Shown: positions 43,758-52,042 of the stretch, piece after piece
Numbering within the stretch: position 1 is the first letter of the stretch
How the letters are laid out: every line of letters starts with the position of its first letter
From: Pseudomonadota bacterium
GTDB taxonomy: Bacteria; Pseudomonadota; Gammaproteobacteria; Steroidobacterales; Steroidobacteraceae
Direction of reading: 5' to 3'
Assembly: GCA_018241505.1 (NCBI GenBank)
Contig: JAFEDS010000017.1
Location: 534,118-598,117 of the forward strand
DNA: 64,000 bases
Position numbers and translations under genes: made by a program
Notes under the pieces: generated by a model
Database searches by the model: none
Seen by the model: only the letters and a program-made list of their open reading frames with translations
What the model was told of the DNA's origin: nothing

Positions 43758-46700
43758 TTACCACTGCCCCCGCAGGCCGAATGTGAACATGCGTTCGGAG
43801 AAGGTGGAGTGCCCCACCTGGTCGGGCCATACGAGGTAATACCGCTGGTACTCGTTGGTCAAGTTTGTTGCGTTCACAAACACCTGGGCATACTTGGTGA
43901 GCCGGTATGCAGCAGATGCGTCGAGGTATTTCTGAGGCGCCTCATATTCCTCCAACCCTTGGATGCCCCCCACACTGTCCTGGAAAGCTCGCTTTGAGCG
44001 GTAGTTGTAGGCCATACGGACTTCGAAGCGCTTGTCCTGGTACCACAGAATGAAGTTCCCCGACTCGGTGGAGTTATCCTGGAAGGGAATCTCGTTCCCG
44101 GCCAGATCCCTTTCGCCCGTCTTGCTGGGCGCGTACGTGAAGTTGAACTCCATGCCGGTGTTGGCCAGCAGTCCGGGGAGGAAGGTAAATCCCTGGCGAT
44201 AGTCGAATTCCGCTCCCTGGATCTTGTTGCCCGTGCCCTGCAGCGGTTGGGTTATCGCGATGCAGTGGTGGCGGACCACACCATCCTCATCCGGCAGATC
44301 GCAATTGGTCACTGCGCCGTTGATAATGAAGCTCTTCACGTCGATGCGGAACAGCTCGAGATTGATCATGCTCGTCGGGTTGATGTAGTACTCGACCGAA
44401 GCGCCGTAGTTCGTGGAGCGCCACGGGTTGAGATTGGGATTGCCCGCCGATTGGCCGGTAGCGACCTGGTAGATCGGCCCGGTCTTGGTTTCCTGCAACG
44501 AGTAGTTCAACTGCAGGCCGCCGCCCCACTGACTCAGGTTGAGGGGCATCATGTTCTTGGAGGCGGAGAAGCGGACTGTCATCTTGTCAGTCACATTCAG
44601 CGCGAAGTTGAGCGCCGGCAGGACGTCGTTGTAACTGCGGTCGGTAACGTCGAGGCCCGCGTCCGCGGCTTCCGTGCCGTACTGACCCGGCGCGCCGGTT
44701 AGATGCTGGGTCACATTGAGGGCGGTGTGGATCACGCGCGCACCCACGTTACCGCTGTACGACATGCTGCCCAACTTGCCGCTGAAGTCGGCTTGCAGAT
44801 AGGTCGCCAGTTCCCTCAACCCCACGTGCCAGGTGAATGCAGGCGATGCCTGAGTCGTGGTGTTGGGATAGAGCGACTTCCAGTACGCCATTGGATCATC
44901 CATGGCGCGTGGATTGACTGCCCAGAAAGTGATCCCCGAGCCGAGCAGGTTATTGTATTTCTGGAAGTTGCCGGCGAGCGGCGCCGGGGTCTTCAACACC
45001 GCCTGTGACGAAAGCGGCCCGGCACGGAACGAGCCATCCGCATTGCCCGCGGTACACCAGGTGCTGGGGGTGGTGTCAGTGGCATTGCCGCTCAGAATTA
45101 CATCGGAAGCGACATAGCGCACCAGGCATCCGCCCGGGTCGCTGGCACCCATGCCGGCGTACACGGGGGTGACCAGGGTGAACCCGTCATTGCCGGCGCT
45201 GCGAATGCTGTTGCGGATTCCGAAATTGAGACGGATGCCATTGTCGAACTTGTAGTGTCCATCGAAGCGCAGCGCCGTCAAGGCGGTGTTGCGATTGTAG
45301 TCTTCGTTGGATTCCAGCGTCTTCATCGTCCAGGCGTTCGGATTGGCGAAGGCGCCGGAGAGGGTCGCAGGCATGGAGATGGTGAGATTGCGGCCCCGGA
45401 AATCCGCGATGATAGGCTGCGTATTCTGGGCAATGCCGGTGGCATTGAATACGCGATTGCCGCCCAGTTCAGTCGGATAGACAAAGGTCCCGCAGGGTAA
45501 CGCAGTGTTGGGGTCGGCCCACAGACAGCCGTCGGAATCGGAGATGTTGACGTCGGTCTCCAGGTACTGCTGTTTGGCTGTTTCGCGAATGCCGCGCACA
45601 CCGGCCGTGAAGGGGCCGCCATTATCGAAATCGAGCTGCAGGTTGAAATTCTGAGCCGTGGATTGCCGGCGGATGACCTGCGAGAACGATTCAACGTCAC
45701 CCGGGTATTTTTGATATACCTGGGTGGTATAGATGTGCGAACCGCCCCAGGCCGCGGCGGTGTCGGCATCCTGCGGCGGCGTGTTGTATTGACTCAGGGC
45801 CGTAGCGCCCGTGTCACGCGACTGCACAGGCACGTAAGTTGCGCCTTGCCAGTTGGTGGAATTGAACTGGATGCCGACGGCGCGGTCCCACTGGTTCTGA
45901 TGCGCGTAGAAGTAGTCGCTGGTCAACGTGAGGCCGTGGCTGAGATCCGCCTGGAACGACACATTGGCCGCCTGGCGCTTACGCTGGATGTCGCTGTCGT
46001 AAATGCCGATGTTCTGGCTGCCCATGAACACGGCGTTTGACTTCCCGTCACCGTTCACATCAACACTGCCGTCCGGGTTTTGAACGATCTTGGAAGGAAT
46101 CGGCGCGCCGTTCCAGGCTCCCAGGAAGCCGTTGTAAGCGGCGGCGCTTTGTGCGTTCTCGCCATGGAAGATAACGCCGTATTGGTCGAGGCCCTCGCTC
46201 GAATTTCCACCCGCGTTAGCCCCGCCCGACGTGCCCGACCGTGTGGTGTCGGAAAAGTCACCGGAAACCTGCAGGCCCCATGCGCCATCGGCGTTGTATG
46301 AGATGAGACCATTCGCCTCCGGTCCGGTTTTCTTGCTGTGGCTACCCCGTTCGCCATCCGCGGAATAGCTGTAGGTGAACCCATGCGGCAAATCCCAGGG
46401 CCGAAAGGTATGCAGATCGATCGAACCGCTGATGCCGCCAAGGGTCTGGGCCGCGGTGGGTGATTTGATGACGTCAACCTGGTTGAACAGGGTCGCGGGC
46501 AGCGTGGTGAAGTCGGGTTGTTGCGAGTCGACCTGATCGGGCGTGATGAATGATTCACCGTTCAGCATGGTTCCCACTTGGGGCAAACCGCGCACATCCA
46601 CCGATGATCCAACGCCCGCGTCACGGTTGATTTGCACGCCGGTGATGCGCTGCAGAGCATCCGTAATGGTCACGTCGGGCAACTGGCCGATGCTCTCCGC

Positions 46701-46964
46701 GGAGATACTGTCCTGGATACTCGGAGCCAGGCGTTTGACTTCGATCGCTTTAATCTGCGATTGGCGTACGCCGTAGACAGTGACGGTGCTCTCTTCGACG
46801 TCCCTTGTGTCTGGCGTTGATGCCGGCTTCGCGGGGCCCTGCGCCCCCGCACTGTCCGCCGGGGCATCCGCGCGATCTGCTGCCATGGCTGCCGTCGCTG
46901 CAGCGGCGAGCAACGCCATGTGTACGGCAATTGACACGGGGTGCTTGCGATATACGTTGAACAC
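43758..46964 (-). CDS. TonB-dependent receptor, Caulobacter type
   Basis: The start is the GTG at 46964, eight bases after AGGAG; it opens a signal peptide with a hydrophobic core VHMALLAAAATAAMA. The 1068-residue product has a TonB-box-like STVTVYG segment, the plug (SIQDSISAESIGQLPD, ALQRITGVQINRD, VRGLPQVGTMLNGE, LGGISGSIDLHTFRP) and a 22-strand barrel ending in MFTFGLRGQW. This is the TIGR01782-like group that imports oligosaccharides in proteobacteria. Between a GH20 and a GH2 enzyme it most likely imports chito- or chitosan-oligosaccharides. Confidence 0.92.
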   Translation of the reverse strand: MFNVYRKHPVSIAVHMALLAAAATAAMAADRADAPADSAGAQGPAKPASTPDTRDVEESTVTVYGVRQSQIKAIEVKRLAPSIQDSISAESIGQLPDVTITDALQRITGVQINRDAGVGSSVDVRGLPQVGTMLNGESFITPDQVDSQQPDFTTLPATLFNQVDVIKSPTAAQTLGGISGSIDLHTFRPWDLPHGFTYSYSADGERGSHSKKTGPEANGLISYNADGAWGLQVSGDFSDTTRSGTSGGANAGGNSSEGLDQYGVIFHGENAQSAAAYNGFLGAWNGAPIPSKIVQNPDGSVDVNGDGKSNAVFMGSQNIGIYDSDIQRKRQAANVSFQADLSHGLTLTSDYFYAHQNQWDRAVGIQFNSTNWQGATYVPVQSRDTGATALSQYNTPPQDADTAAAWGGSHIYTTQVYQKYPGDVESFSQVIRRQSTAQNFNLQLDFDNGGPFTAGVRGIRETAKQQYLETDVNISDSDGCLWADPNTALPCGTFVYPTELGGNRVFNATGIAQNTQPIIADFRGRNLTISMPATLSGAFANPNAWTMKTLESNEDYNRNTALTALRFDGHYKFDNGIRLNFGIRNSIRSAGNDGFTLVTPVYAGMGASDPGGCLVRYVASDVILSGNATDTTPSTWCTAGNADGSFRAGPLSSQAVLKTPAPLAGNFQKYNNLLGSGITFWAVNPRAMDDPMAYWKSLYPNTTTQASPAFTWHVGLRELATYLQADFSGKLGSMSYSGNVGARVIHTALNVTQHLTGAPGQYGTEAADAGLDVTDRSYNDVLPALNFALNVTDKMTVRFSASKNMMPLNLSQWGGGLQLNYSLQETKTGPIYQVATGQSAGNPNLNPWRSTNYGASVEYYINPTSMINLELFRIDVKSFIINGAVTNCDLPDEDGVVRHHCIAITQPLQGTGNKIQGAEFDYRQGFTFLPGLLANTGMEFNFTYAPSKTGERDLAGNEIPFQDNSTESGNFILWYQDKRFEVRMAYNYRSKRAFQDSVGGIQGLEEYEAPQKYLDASAAYRLTKYAQVFVNATNLTNEYQRYYLVWPDQVGHSTFSERMFTFGLRGQW

Positions 46965-46975
46965 GGGAGTCACTC

Positions 46976-49303
46976 CTATTTCGAAAATTCCGCTCGCGCC
47001 AACATCCATTGGCCATCGCGTGGATCGCCGGTGGCGACGATGCACAGGTCACGAGCGTCATTCGGCTTCGACTTGGAAACCATTGCGTTGAGTTGGTGTT
47101 GCCCGTCCCCCGGCACCGCGGGCGCCAACGGCAATCGGGCGAGCAATGGGCCTACACAGGAATCGGCATGGATCTCGAATTCACCCGCCGGGCCGGCCTT
47201 GGGTCGTACAACAGCCTCCCTGGCCTCATCGCCAAAGCGCCACGCAGCGCGCTCGACGGTCAGTGTGACCCGCTCGATGCCTGCAAGCGGGGCGTGGCGC
47301 CATAACCAGCACATGTCTCCGACATTGACCTTGTAAACCGGCCGGGGGCCCTGTGCCGGTTGTTTGCCGCCCAAGCGCGATCCCGGCTGGTTCGAGCAGG
47401 ATGCAAGCTCGCTGCTGTTACGGGTAAGCAGCGTCGAGGCATCCAACACCTGCGTGCGCGTTGCGGCGAGCTCGAACCCGCCAGACGCAAATGTCGCTGC
47501 ACGCAGCGTCACTTTTCCTGCCGGAGAAAACTCCAATGGCTGGGCATATTGCGTGGACGTCGAAGTTGGCGCAGAGCCGTCTGTCGTGTAGCGGATTTCG
47601 CCGAAGTTCGCCTGATTGGCGAGCGCGACGTGCAACATCCCCTTCGAACCTGCGGTGACATCGAACGCCGGTGCAAACGCGCTGTCAGCATAGCCAATGC
47701 CGAGTGCACGGTAGCGCGCGAGCTCTGCGGGAAGGCGCTTCAGGAAACCATTCCAATCATGCGCGTCAGAGCTCGACCAACCAACCTCCGACAGCGCCGC
47801 TATGCGTGGATACAGGGCATGTTGGGCACGCGCAAAGGTCGGCACATATTCAGTCCAAAGATTGCCCTGAACGCCAATGACGCGCTTCGAGTCGGCGGCG
47901 GTAGCACCCGGCGGGATGGCGGTGGTGTCATAACCCTGCCGCAACGTAGTCGTAGGCGGCTGCCCAGGCCACTCGTCGGGTAGATCCGACTGGTAATAGT
48001 CGAAGTACAGCGACGCCGTGGGCGCCATAACGACATCGTGGCCCTGTGCGGCCGCACGGAGCGCAACCTCATTTCCATGCCAGGTCATCACAACTTGTGA
48101 TGCTGGAAGCTTCTCGCCCGCGACCAGCTCATCGTCCCAACCGACCGGCCTGCGCCCGTGCTCGACGAGATGGTCCGCGATTCGGCTCATGAACCAGCCC
48201 TGTAGCTGGTCCATGTTCGCCAGCCCGAGCTTTTGCAGCCGCTCACGCAGCTCGGGCGACGCGTTCCACTGCTGCTTGTCAGCTTCGTCGCCACCGATTG
48301 AGATGTATTTCGAGGGAAACAGCCGCATGACTTCGTCTAGCACGTCGTCGACGAACTGCAAGGTCTTCTCGTCGGGTTTCAGCAACCAGGGACTGATTCC
48401 CCAGTTCGTCCACACGGACGGACGCTTGCCGGTAACGCCAAGCCACGGGTAGGCAGCCACCGCCGCCTGCGAGTGTCCGGGAAGATCGATTTCCGGCACG
48501 ACGGTGACGAATCGGTCAGCCGCATAGCGCACAATTTCGCGCACCTGTGCCTCGGTATAGAAACCGCAGTAGGGCTCGTCAGCAGCGCCTGTCAATTCAA
48601 TGTCGAGGCCCACCGCCTTGCGGCATGCGCCGGTTTTGGTGAGCTCTGGGTATTTGGGGATCTCGAGGCGCCAACCCTGGTCCTCCGTCACGTGCCAGAG
48701 CAACACGTTGAGTTTGTCGAGCGACATCCAGTCAATCAGCTTCTCGATATCGGCCACGCTCTGGAAATGCCGTCCTGAATCGAGAAGCAGCGCGCGCCAT
48801 TCGAATCGCGGATGATCGTCGATAGTCCCCTCGGCAACCTCAGCGGGGACGCCGCGGACCCAGCCCGGGGGCGTCAACAACTGCCAGAGGGTCACACCGC
48901 CATAGAACGCGCCGCCTGGCGCGCGTGCGATAACTCGGATCCCTTCGGCGCCTACCTCGATGCGATAACCGGAATCGCCCGCCACTTTCGCGTGAGGATC
49001 GACCTCGAAGGTGATTGCGGGATGTGCATCAGACGTGGCCGCCGGGTGTAACTGCAGCCCACGTGTGTTGGCCACCAACTGCACGAAACGATCGACAACA
49101 GGCTGAACCTGCTGGAGGTCCGCCGCACGAACCGCGACCCGGGCACCGTCCGCAATCTTCACAACCCCGGACGGGGCAAGGCGCATGTCGGCAGGTTGGG
49201 GTAACAGCGCCCAGGAGGATGCTGCAGTCGCCACACTGGCCGTTGCCGCCATTGCGAGCGCCATCCCCACTTGTCGACCCCAATGACCGATTTCCGCGTT
49301 CAC
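46976..49303 (-). CDS. Beta-N-acetylhexosaminidase, GH20, exported
   Basis: The 775-residue precursor uses a GTG start (or the internal ATG 13 codons on) with a signal peptide ATASVATAASS. GH20b (about 30-155) precedes the barrel, which has WHVTEDQGWRLEIPKYPELT, VPEIDLPGHSQAAVAAYP and the catalytic pair GGDEADKQQW near residue 336. A C-terminal chitobiase-like Ig domain (IRYTTDGSAPTSTS) and an extra beta domain follow. It releases GlcNAc from chitooligosaccharides or glycans. Its stop overlaps the ribosome binding site of the receptor gene, so it leads the six-gene operon. Confidence 0.92.
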   Translation of the reverse strand: MNAEIGHWGRQVGMALAMAATASVATAASSWALLPQPADMRLAPSGVVKIADGARVAVRAADLQQVQPVVDRFVQLVANTRGLQLHPAATSDAHPAITFEVDPHAKVAGDSGYRIEVGAEGIRVIARAPGGAFYGGVTLWQLLTPPGWVRGVPAEVAEGTIDDHPRFEWRALLLDSGRHFQSVADIEKLIDWMSLDKLNVLLWHVTEDQGWRLEIPKYPELTKTGACRKAVGLDIELTGAADEPYCGFYTEAQVREIVRYAADRFVTVVPEIDLPGHSQAAVAAYPWLGVTGKRPSVWTNWGISPWLLKPDEKTLQFVDDVLDEVMRLFPSKYISIGGDEADKQQWNASPELRERLQKLGLANMDQLQGWFMSRIADHLVEHGRRPVGWDDELVAGEKLPASQVVMTWHGNEVALRAAAQGHDVVMAPTASLYFDYYQSDLPDEWPGQPPTTTLRQGYDTTAIPPGATAADSKRVIGVQGNLWTEYVPTFARAQHALYPRIAALSEVGWSSSDAHDWNGFLKRLPAELARYRALGIGYADSAFAPAFDVTAGSKGMLHVALANQANFGEIRYTTDGSAPTSTSTQYAQPLEFSPAGKVTLRAATFASGGFELAATRTQVLDASTLLTRNSSELASCSNQPGSRLGGKQPAQGPRPVYKVNVGDMCWLWRHAPLAGIERVTLTVERAAWRFGDEAREAVVRPKAGPAGEFEIHADSCVGPLLARLPLAPAVPGDGQHQLNAMVSKSKPNDARDLCIVATGDPRDGQWMLARAEFSK

Positions 49304-49326
49304 TTGCGCGTGGCCGCCTCTATTTA

Positions 49327-49347
49327 TTCGGGCGATTGACGAATCAA
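49327..49347. promoter_or_regulatory. Operator copy 1 in the divergent control region
   Basis: This 21-bp element, TTCGGG-N4-TGACGAATCAA, has internal symmetry ATTCG-N9-CGAAT (49326-49344) and an overlapping ATTGA-CGAA-TCAAT repeat. A second copy with 17 of 21 bases identical lies 86 bp to the right. The TTCG/CGAA half-sites recall NagC/Mlc (ROK) operators. It sits 24 bp upstream of the GH20 start. Confidence 0.6.
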
Positions 49348-49412
49348 TGTTGCACCGAAGGGCGTTTTAGGTCAAGCATAGGTGGCATTAGCGCCCAATA
49401 CGGCTATGATTG

Positions 49413-49433
49413 TTCGGGTAGATGACGAATCAA
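49413..49433. promoter_or_regulatory. Operator copy 2, over the ROK regulator start
   Basis: This copy differs from copy 1 only at bases 7-10. It overlaps the upstream ATG (49422) of the regulator gene. If it is an operator, the regulator represses itself by blocking its own start, and translation probably uses a later ATG (49446, the ninth codon of the longest frame). Confidence 0.6.
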
Positions 49434-50645
49434 ATGAGACCGCCTATGTCCTCCCTGCCCATGGCGAGCGTGACCCGCCAGTTATCGCGAAGGAGCGTTT
49501 TCGAAGCCCTTCTGCATCGGAGCCCCATCTCCCGCGCGGACCTCGCCAAGGTGACGGGTCTGTCGAAACAGACCATGTCGGAGGTGATTGACGCCTTTGA
49601 GCAGCAGGGGCTGGTTCACCAGGTCGGACGCACGAGCGGCAATGTCGGGCGGACCGCGGTGTTGTACGAATTGAGCCCCGAAGGCGGTCACGTGCTGGGC
49701 ATTGACCTGGGAGCGCAACGATTGACCGTGGCGCTTGCCGACATTGCCGGCAGAGTCCTCGCCGAGACCCACGAACCTACCGACAGCCGCGGCGGCGCCT
49801 GGGCACTGGATCAGATAGCCCGCCTCTCAGAGCGCTTGGCGCGTGACAATCATACTCACCCCAGCCGGATTCGCTCCATTGTGCTGGCCACCCCCGGGGT
49901 CGTGAACCCGAAGAGCGGCGCCATCGAGATGGCTCCCAACATCACCGGCCTGGGTCATCTCAATGTCGTGGGGCTGCTGGGCGAGAAGCTCGGCAGTCCG
50001 GTTGTCTTTGAAAACGACATCAATCTCGCCTTGCTCGGGGAAATATGGCACGGCTGTGCGCAAAATGTCGCCAACGTCGCTTTCCTCGCACTCGGCTCGG
50101 GCGTCGGTCTGGGCCTCTATGTCAATGGCCAGTTGATTCGCGGCGAGAACGGCGCCGCCGGTGAGATCGGCTATCTGCCGATCGGCGGCGATCCGCTGCA
50201 AGCCGAGTCGCGCCTGCAGGGCTGTCTCGAGTACCAGGTGGGTGCTGCAGGGGTCATGCGGCGTTATCGGGAAGCCGGCGGCCCTGATGTTGGATCAGTT
50301 AGACACGTGTTTGAACGAGCGGATGCAGGCGATCCGATTGCAGTAGGCGTGGTCGACGAGACGGCGCGGCTGACGGCCCTCGCGGCCGCGACGGTCATCG
50401 CAACAGTGGATCCGCAACTGCTCGTTCTGGGTGGTTCGGTCGGCGCGCGTCCGGACTTCGCGGACAAAGTTGCGCGCGTGCTGTTGCAGCTCGCACCACG
50501 GCAGGTGGAGATTCGTACCAGTACGCTCGGCAAGCGCGCCGGCGTCGTGGGTGCCTTGTCGGTCGCCTTGCGCCATCTCCATGATGAATTCTTCGGGGTC
50601 GCGGAGCTGGCGGCGGCTCTGCCTCTGCCGCCGCTGCGCGCGTAA
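49422..50645 (+). CDS. ROK-family transcriptional regulator
   Basis: The frame opens at 49422 but the true start may be the ATG at 49446. A winged HTH at about residues 20-70 (VFEALLHRSPISRADLAKV, GLSKQTMSEVIDAFEQQGLV) precedes a ROK ASKHA fold: LGIDLGAQRLTVALADI, ATPGVVNPKSGAIEMAPN, VFENDINLALLGE and LALGSGVGLGLYVNGQLIRG. The ROK zinc motif is changed: the usual G-E-x-G-H reads GEIGY, and the C-x-C-G cysteines are absent, leaving only GCLE. It probably controls the divergent glycan operon and itself in response to an amino sugar. Confidence 0.85.
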   Translation: MTNQMRPPMSSLPMASVTRQLSRRSVFEALLHRSPISRADLAKVTGLSKQTMSEVIDAFEQQGLVHQVGRTSGNVGRTAVLYELSPEGGHVLGIDLGAQRLTVALADIAGRVLAETHEPTDSRGGAWALDQIARLSERLARDNHTHPSRIRSIVLATPGVVNPKSGAIEMAPNITGLGHLNVVGLLGEKLGSPVVFENDINLALLGEIWHGCAQNVANVAFLALGSGVGLGLYVNGQLIRGENGAAGEIGYLPIGGDPLQAESRLQGCLEYQVGAAGVMRRYREAGGPDVGSVRHVFERADAGDPIAVGVVDETARLTALAAATVIATVDPQLLVLGGSVGARPDFADKVARVLLQLAPRQVEIRTSTLGKRAGVVGALSVALRHLHDEFFGVAELAAALPLPPLRA

Positions 50646-50654
50646 CGCATTTCA

Positions 50655-51599
50655 ATGGCACGCAAATTTGCCTATTGTTTTGGGGCGGACCTGGGCGGCA
50701 CGAAGCTCGCCGCGGCCATTGCCGATGCGCAGGGCCGGATTGTTGCGGAATTGACCGAGCCTACGGACCCGCGCGGCGGAGCGTACGTGGCCGAACAGAT
50801 CGCCGGCTGCGCCAACAAGCTGGCTCGAACCATCGACATCGAAGTCGCGCAGGCGCGTCATGTCATGGTGGGGATTCCCGGCGCGGTCCATCCCCGCACC
50901 GGCCGTGTCAGCCAGACTCCCAACATCCCGGGGCTGGAGGACTTCGATGTTCTCGGGTTTCTGCGCGATCGCTTCGGGCCGGATGTTGCAATCGAGAACG
51001 ACGTGAATCTCGCGATGCTCGGCGAGCAGGCGCTCGGCTGTGCCGGGGACTGCCACAACGCGGCCTTCCTGGCCCTCGGAACCGGCACGGGGCTCGGCCT
51101 GCTCATCAACAACAAGTTGTTTCGCGGCGCGCGCGGCGCGGCCGGGGAAATTTCGGACCTGCCCATCGGCCATGACCCGACCGTGCCGATCCCATCCGTC
51201 ACCGACTCATTCGAGCTCGAGGTAGGTTCGGTTGCCATCGTGGAACGATACCGCCGCCTCGGTGGAACCGCGGTCGTCACGGTACGTGACATCTTCAGGC
51301 TCTGCGAGGAAGGTGACCCGTTAGCGGCGTCGGTGCTCGACACCACCGCTCGGTGGGTTGCGCTCGCCGTAGCGACACTGCAATCCCTGCTCGATCTGGA
51401 GCTCATTGTGTTCGGCGGCAGTATCGGAGTGCGCCCGGAGCTTTATGACCGGGTCCAACGGGCGCTTCCCACTCTCTTCTCACGACCCATAAACATCGCG
51501 CCCAGCCGGCTCGGCGACCGGGCCGGGCTCATTGGTGCCGTGTGCGCAGCCGCGCAGGCGCTGCGTCAAACCCCGGTTGCTACAGCAGCTCGTAAGTGA
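50655..51599 (+). CDS. ROK-family sugar kinase-like protein
   Basis: The 314-residue product starts nine bases after the regulator gene and lacks a DNA-binding domain. The fold motifs are GADLGGTKLAAAIAD (phosphate 1), GIPGAVHPRTGRVSQTPN, AIENDVNLAMLGE with the catalytic Asp and LALGTGTGLGLLINN (phosphate 2). The zinc motif is again missing (GEISDLPIG, then FELEVG instead of CLE). It is clearly a paralogue of the upstream gene. It is likely a cytoplasmic GlcNAc or glucosamine kinase for the imported sugar, though loss of the zinc site makes catalysis uncertain. Its end overlaps the convergent gene by 20 bases. Confidence 0.8.
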   Translation: MARKFAYCFGADLGGTKLAAAIADAQGRIVAELTEPTDPRGGAYVAEQIAGCANKLARTIDIEVAQARHVMVGIPGAVHPRTGRVSQTPNIPGLEDFDVLGFLRDRFGPDVAIENDVNLAMLGEQALGCAGDCHNAAFLALGTGTGLGLLINNKLFRGARGAAGEISDLPIGHDPTVPIPSVTDSFELEVGSVAIVERYRRLGGTAVVTVRDIFRLCEEGDPLAASVLDTTARWVALAVATLQSLLDLELIVFGGSIGVRPELYDRVQRALPTLFSRPINIAPSRLGDRAGLIGAVCAAAQALRQTPVATAARK

Positions 51600-52017
51600 A
51601 GTCGTAAGCTTCAGGCTTTCCGTCGCGCGCGTGCAGCTTCATGTGACCTTTCGCTCCCTCGTATTTCCCCGTGCCACCCGTAACCGCGAAGGTCGAGTCG
51701 CCCGTATCGTGGAAAGGACCCTCCACCGTGATCGTGCCCTCGCCGAGCAACAGGGTCCACACGCACTCCCAGCTCTTGCCAACCACGGTCCGCACGCAGA
51801 AGCCCTGGTCACTGCCGACTTGCGCCTTGTTCGCTGCGTTGAATATTGGATTTGCAAAGCTCAGCACATCTCCCACCGAATCCACGCCCGCTTTCGTGTT
51901 GTGAATCGTGGTTTCGTTGCTCGGACGCTCGACGAGCGTTATCTTCTCGCCTGCCAGTGCAAACGAACCGGCCAACATCAGAACGACGCCGGCGGGAATG
52001 GCTGAACGATGTTTCAC
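51580..52017 (-). CDS. Exported allene-oxide-cyclase-like barrel protein
   Basis: The GTG at 52017 is chosen for its GAGGAG site; it opens a signal peptide (VKHRSAIPAGVVLMLAGSFALAG read from the start codon). The 145-residue product has AOC/dirigent-like strands: DQGFCVRTVVGKSWECVWTL with two cysteines, TITVEGPFHDTGDSTFAVTG and GTGKYEGAKGHMKL, closing with YDFTYELL. Bacterial members are secreted eight-stranded barrels of unknown role. It is the last gene of the permease-dehydrogenase operon, 25 bp after the permease. Confidence 0.75.
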   Translation of the reverse strand: MKHRSAIPAGVVLMLAGSFALAGEKITLVERPSNETTIHNTKAGVDSVGDVLSFANPIFNAANKAQVGSDQGFCVRTVVGKSWECVWTLLLGEGTITVEGPFHDTGDSTFAVTGGTGKYEGAKGHMKLHARDGKPEAYDFTYELL

Positions 52018-52042
52018 GGATCTCTCCTCATGTTGAATGAAA

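Noticed and set aside
46965-47045. Longer start for the TonB receptor
   Set aside because: The GTG at 46964 has an ideal AGGAG spacing and a signal peptide; the upstream codons lie in the hexosaminidase gene.
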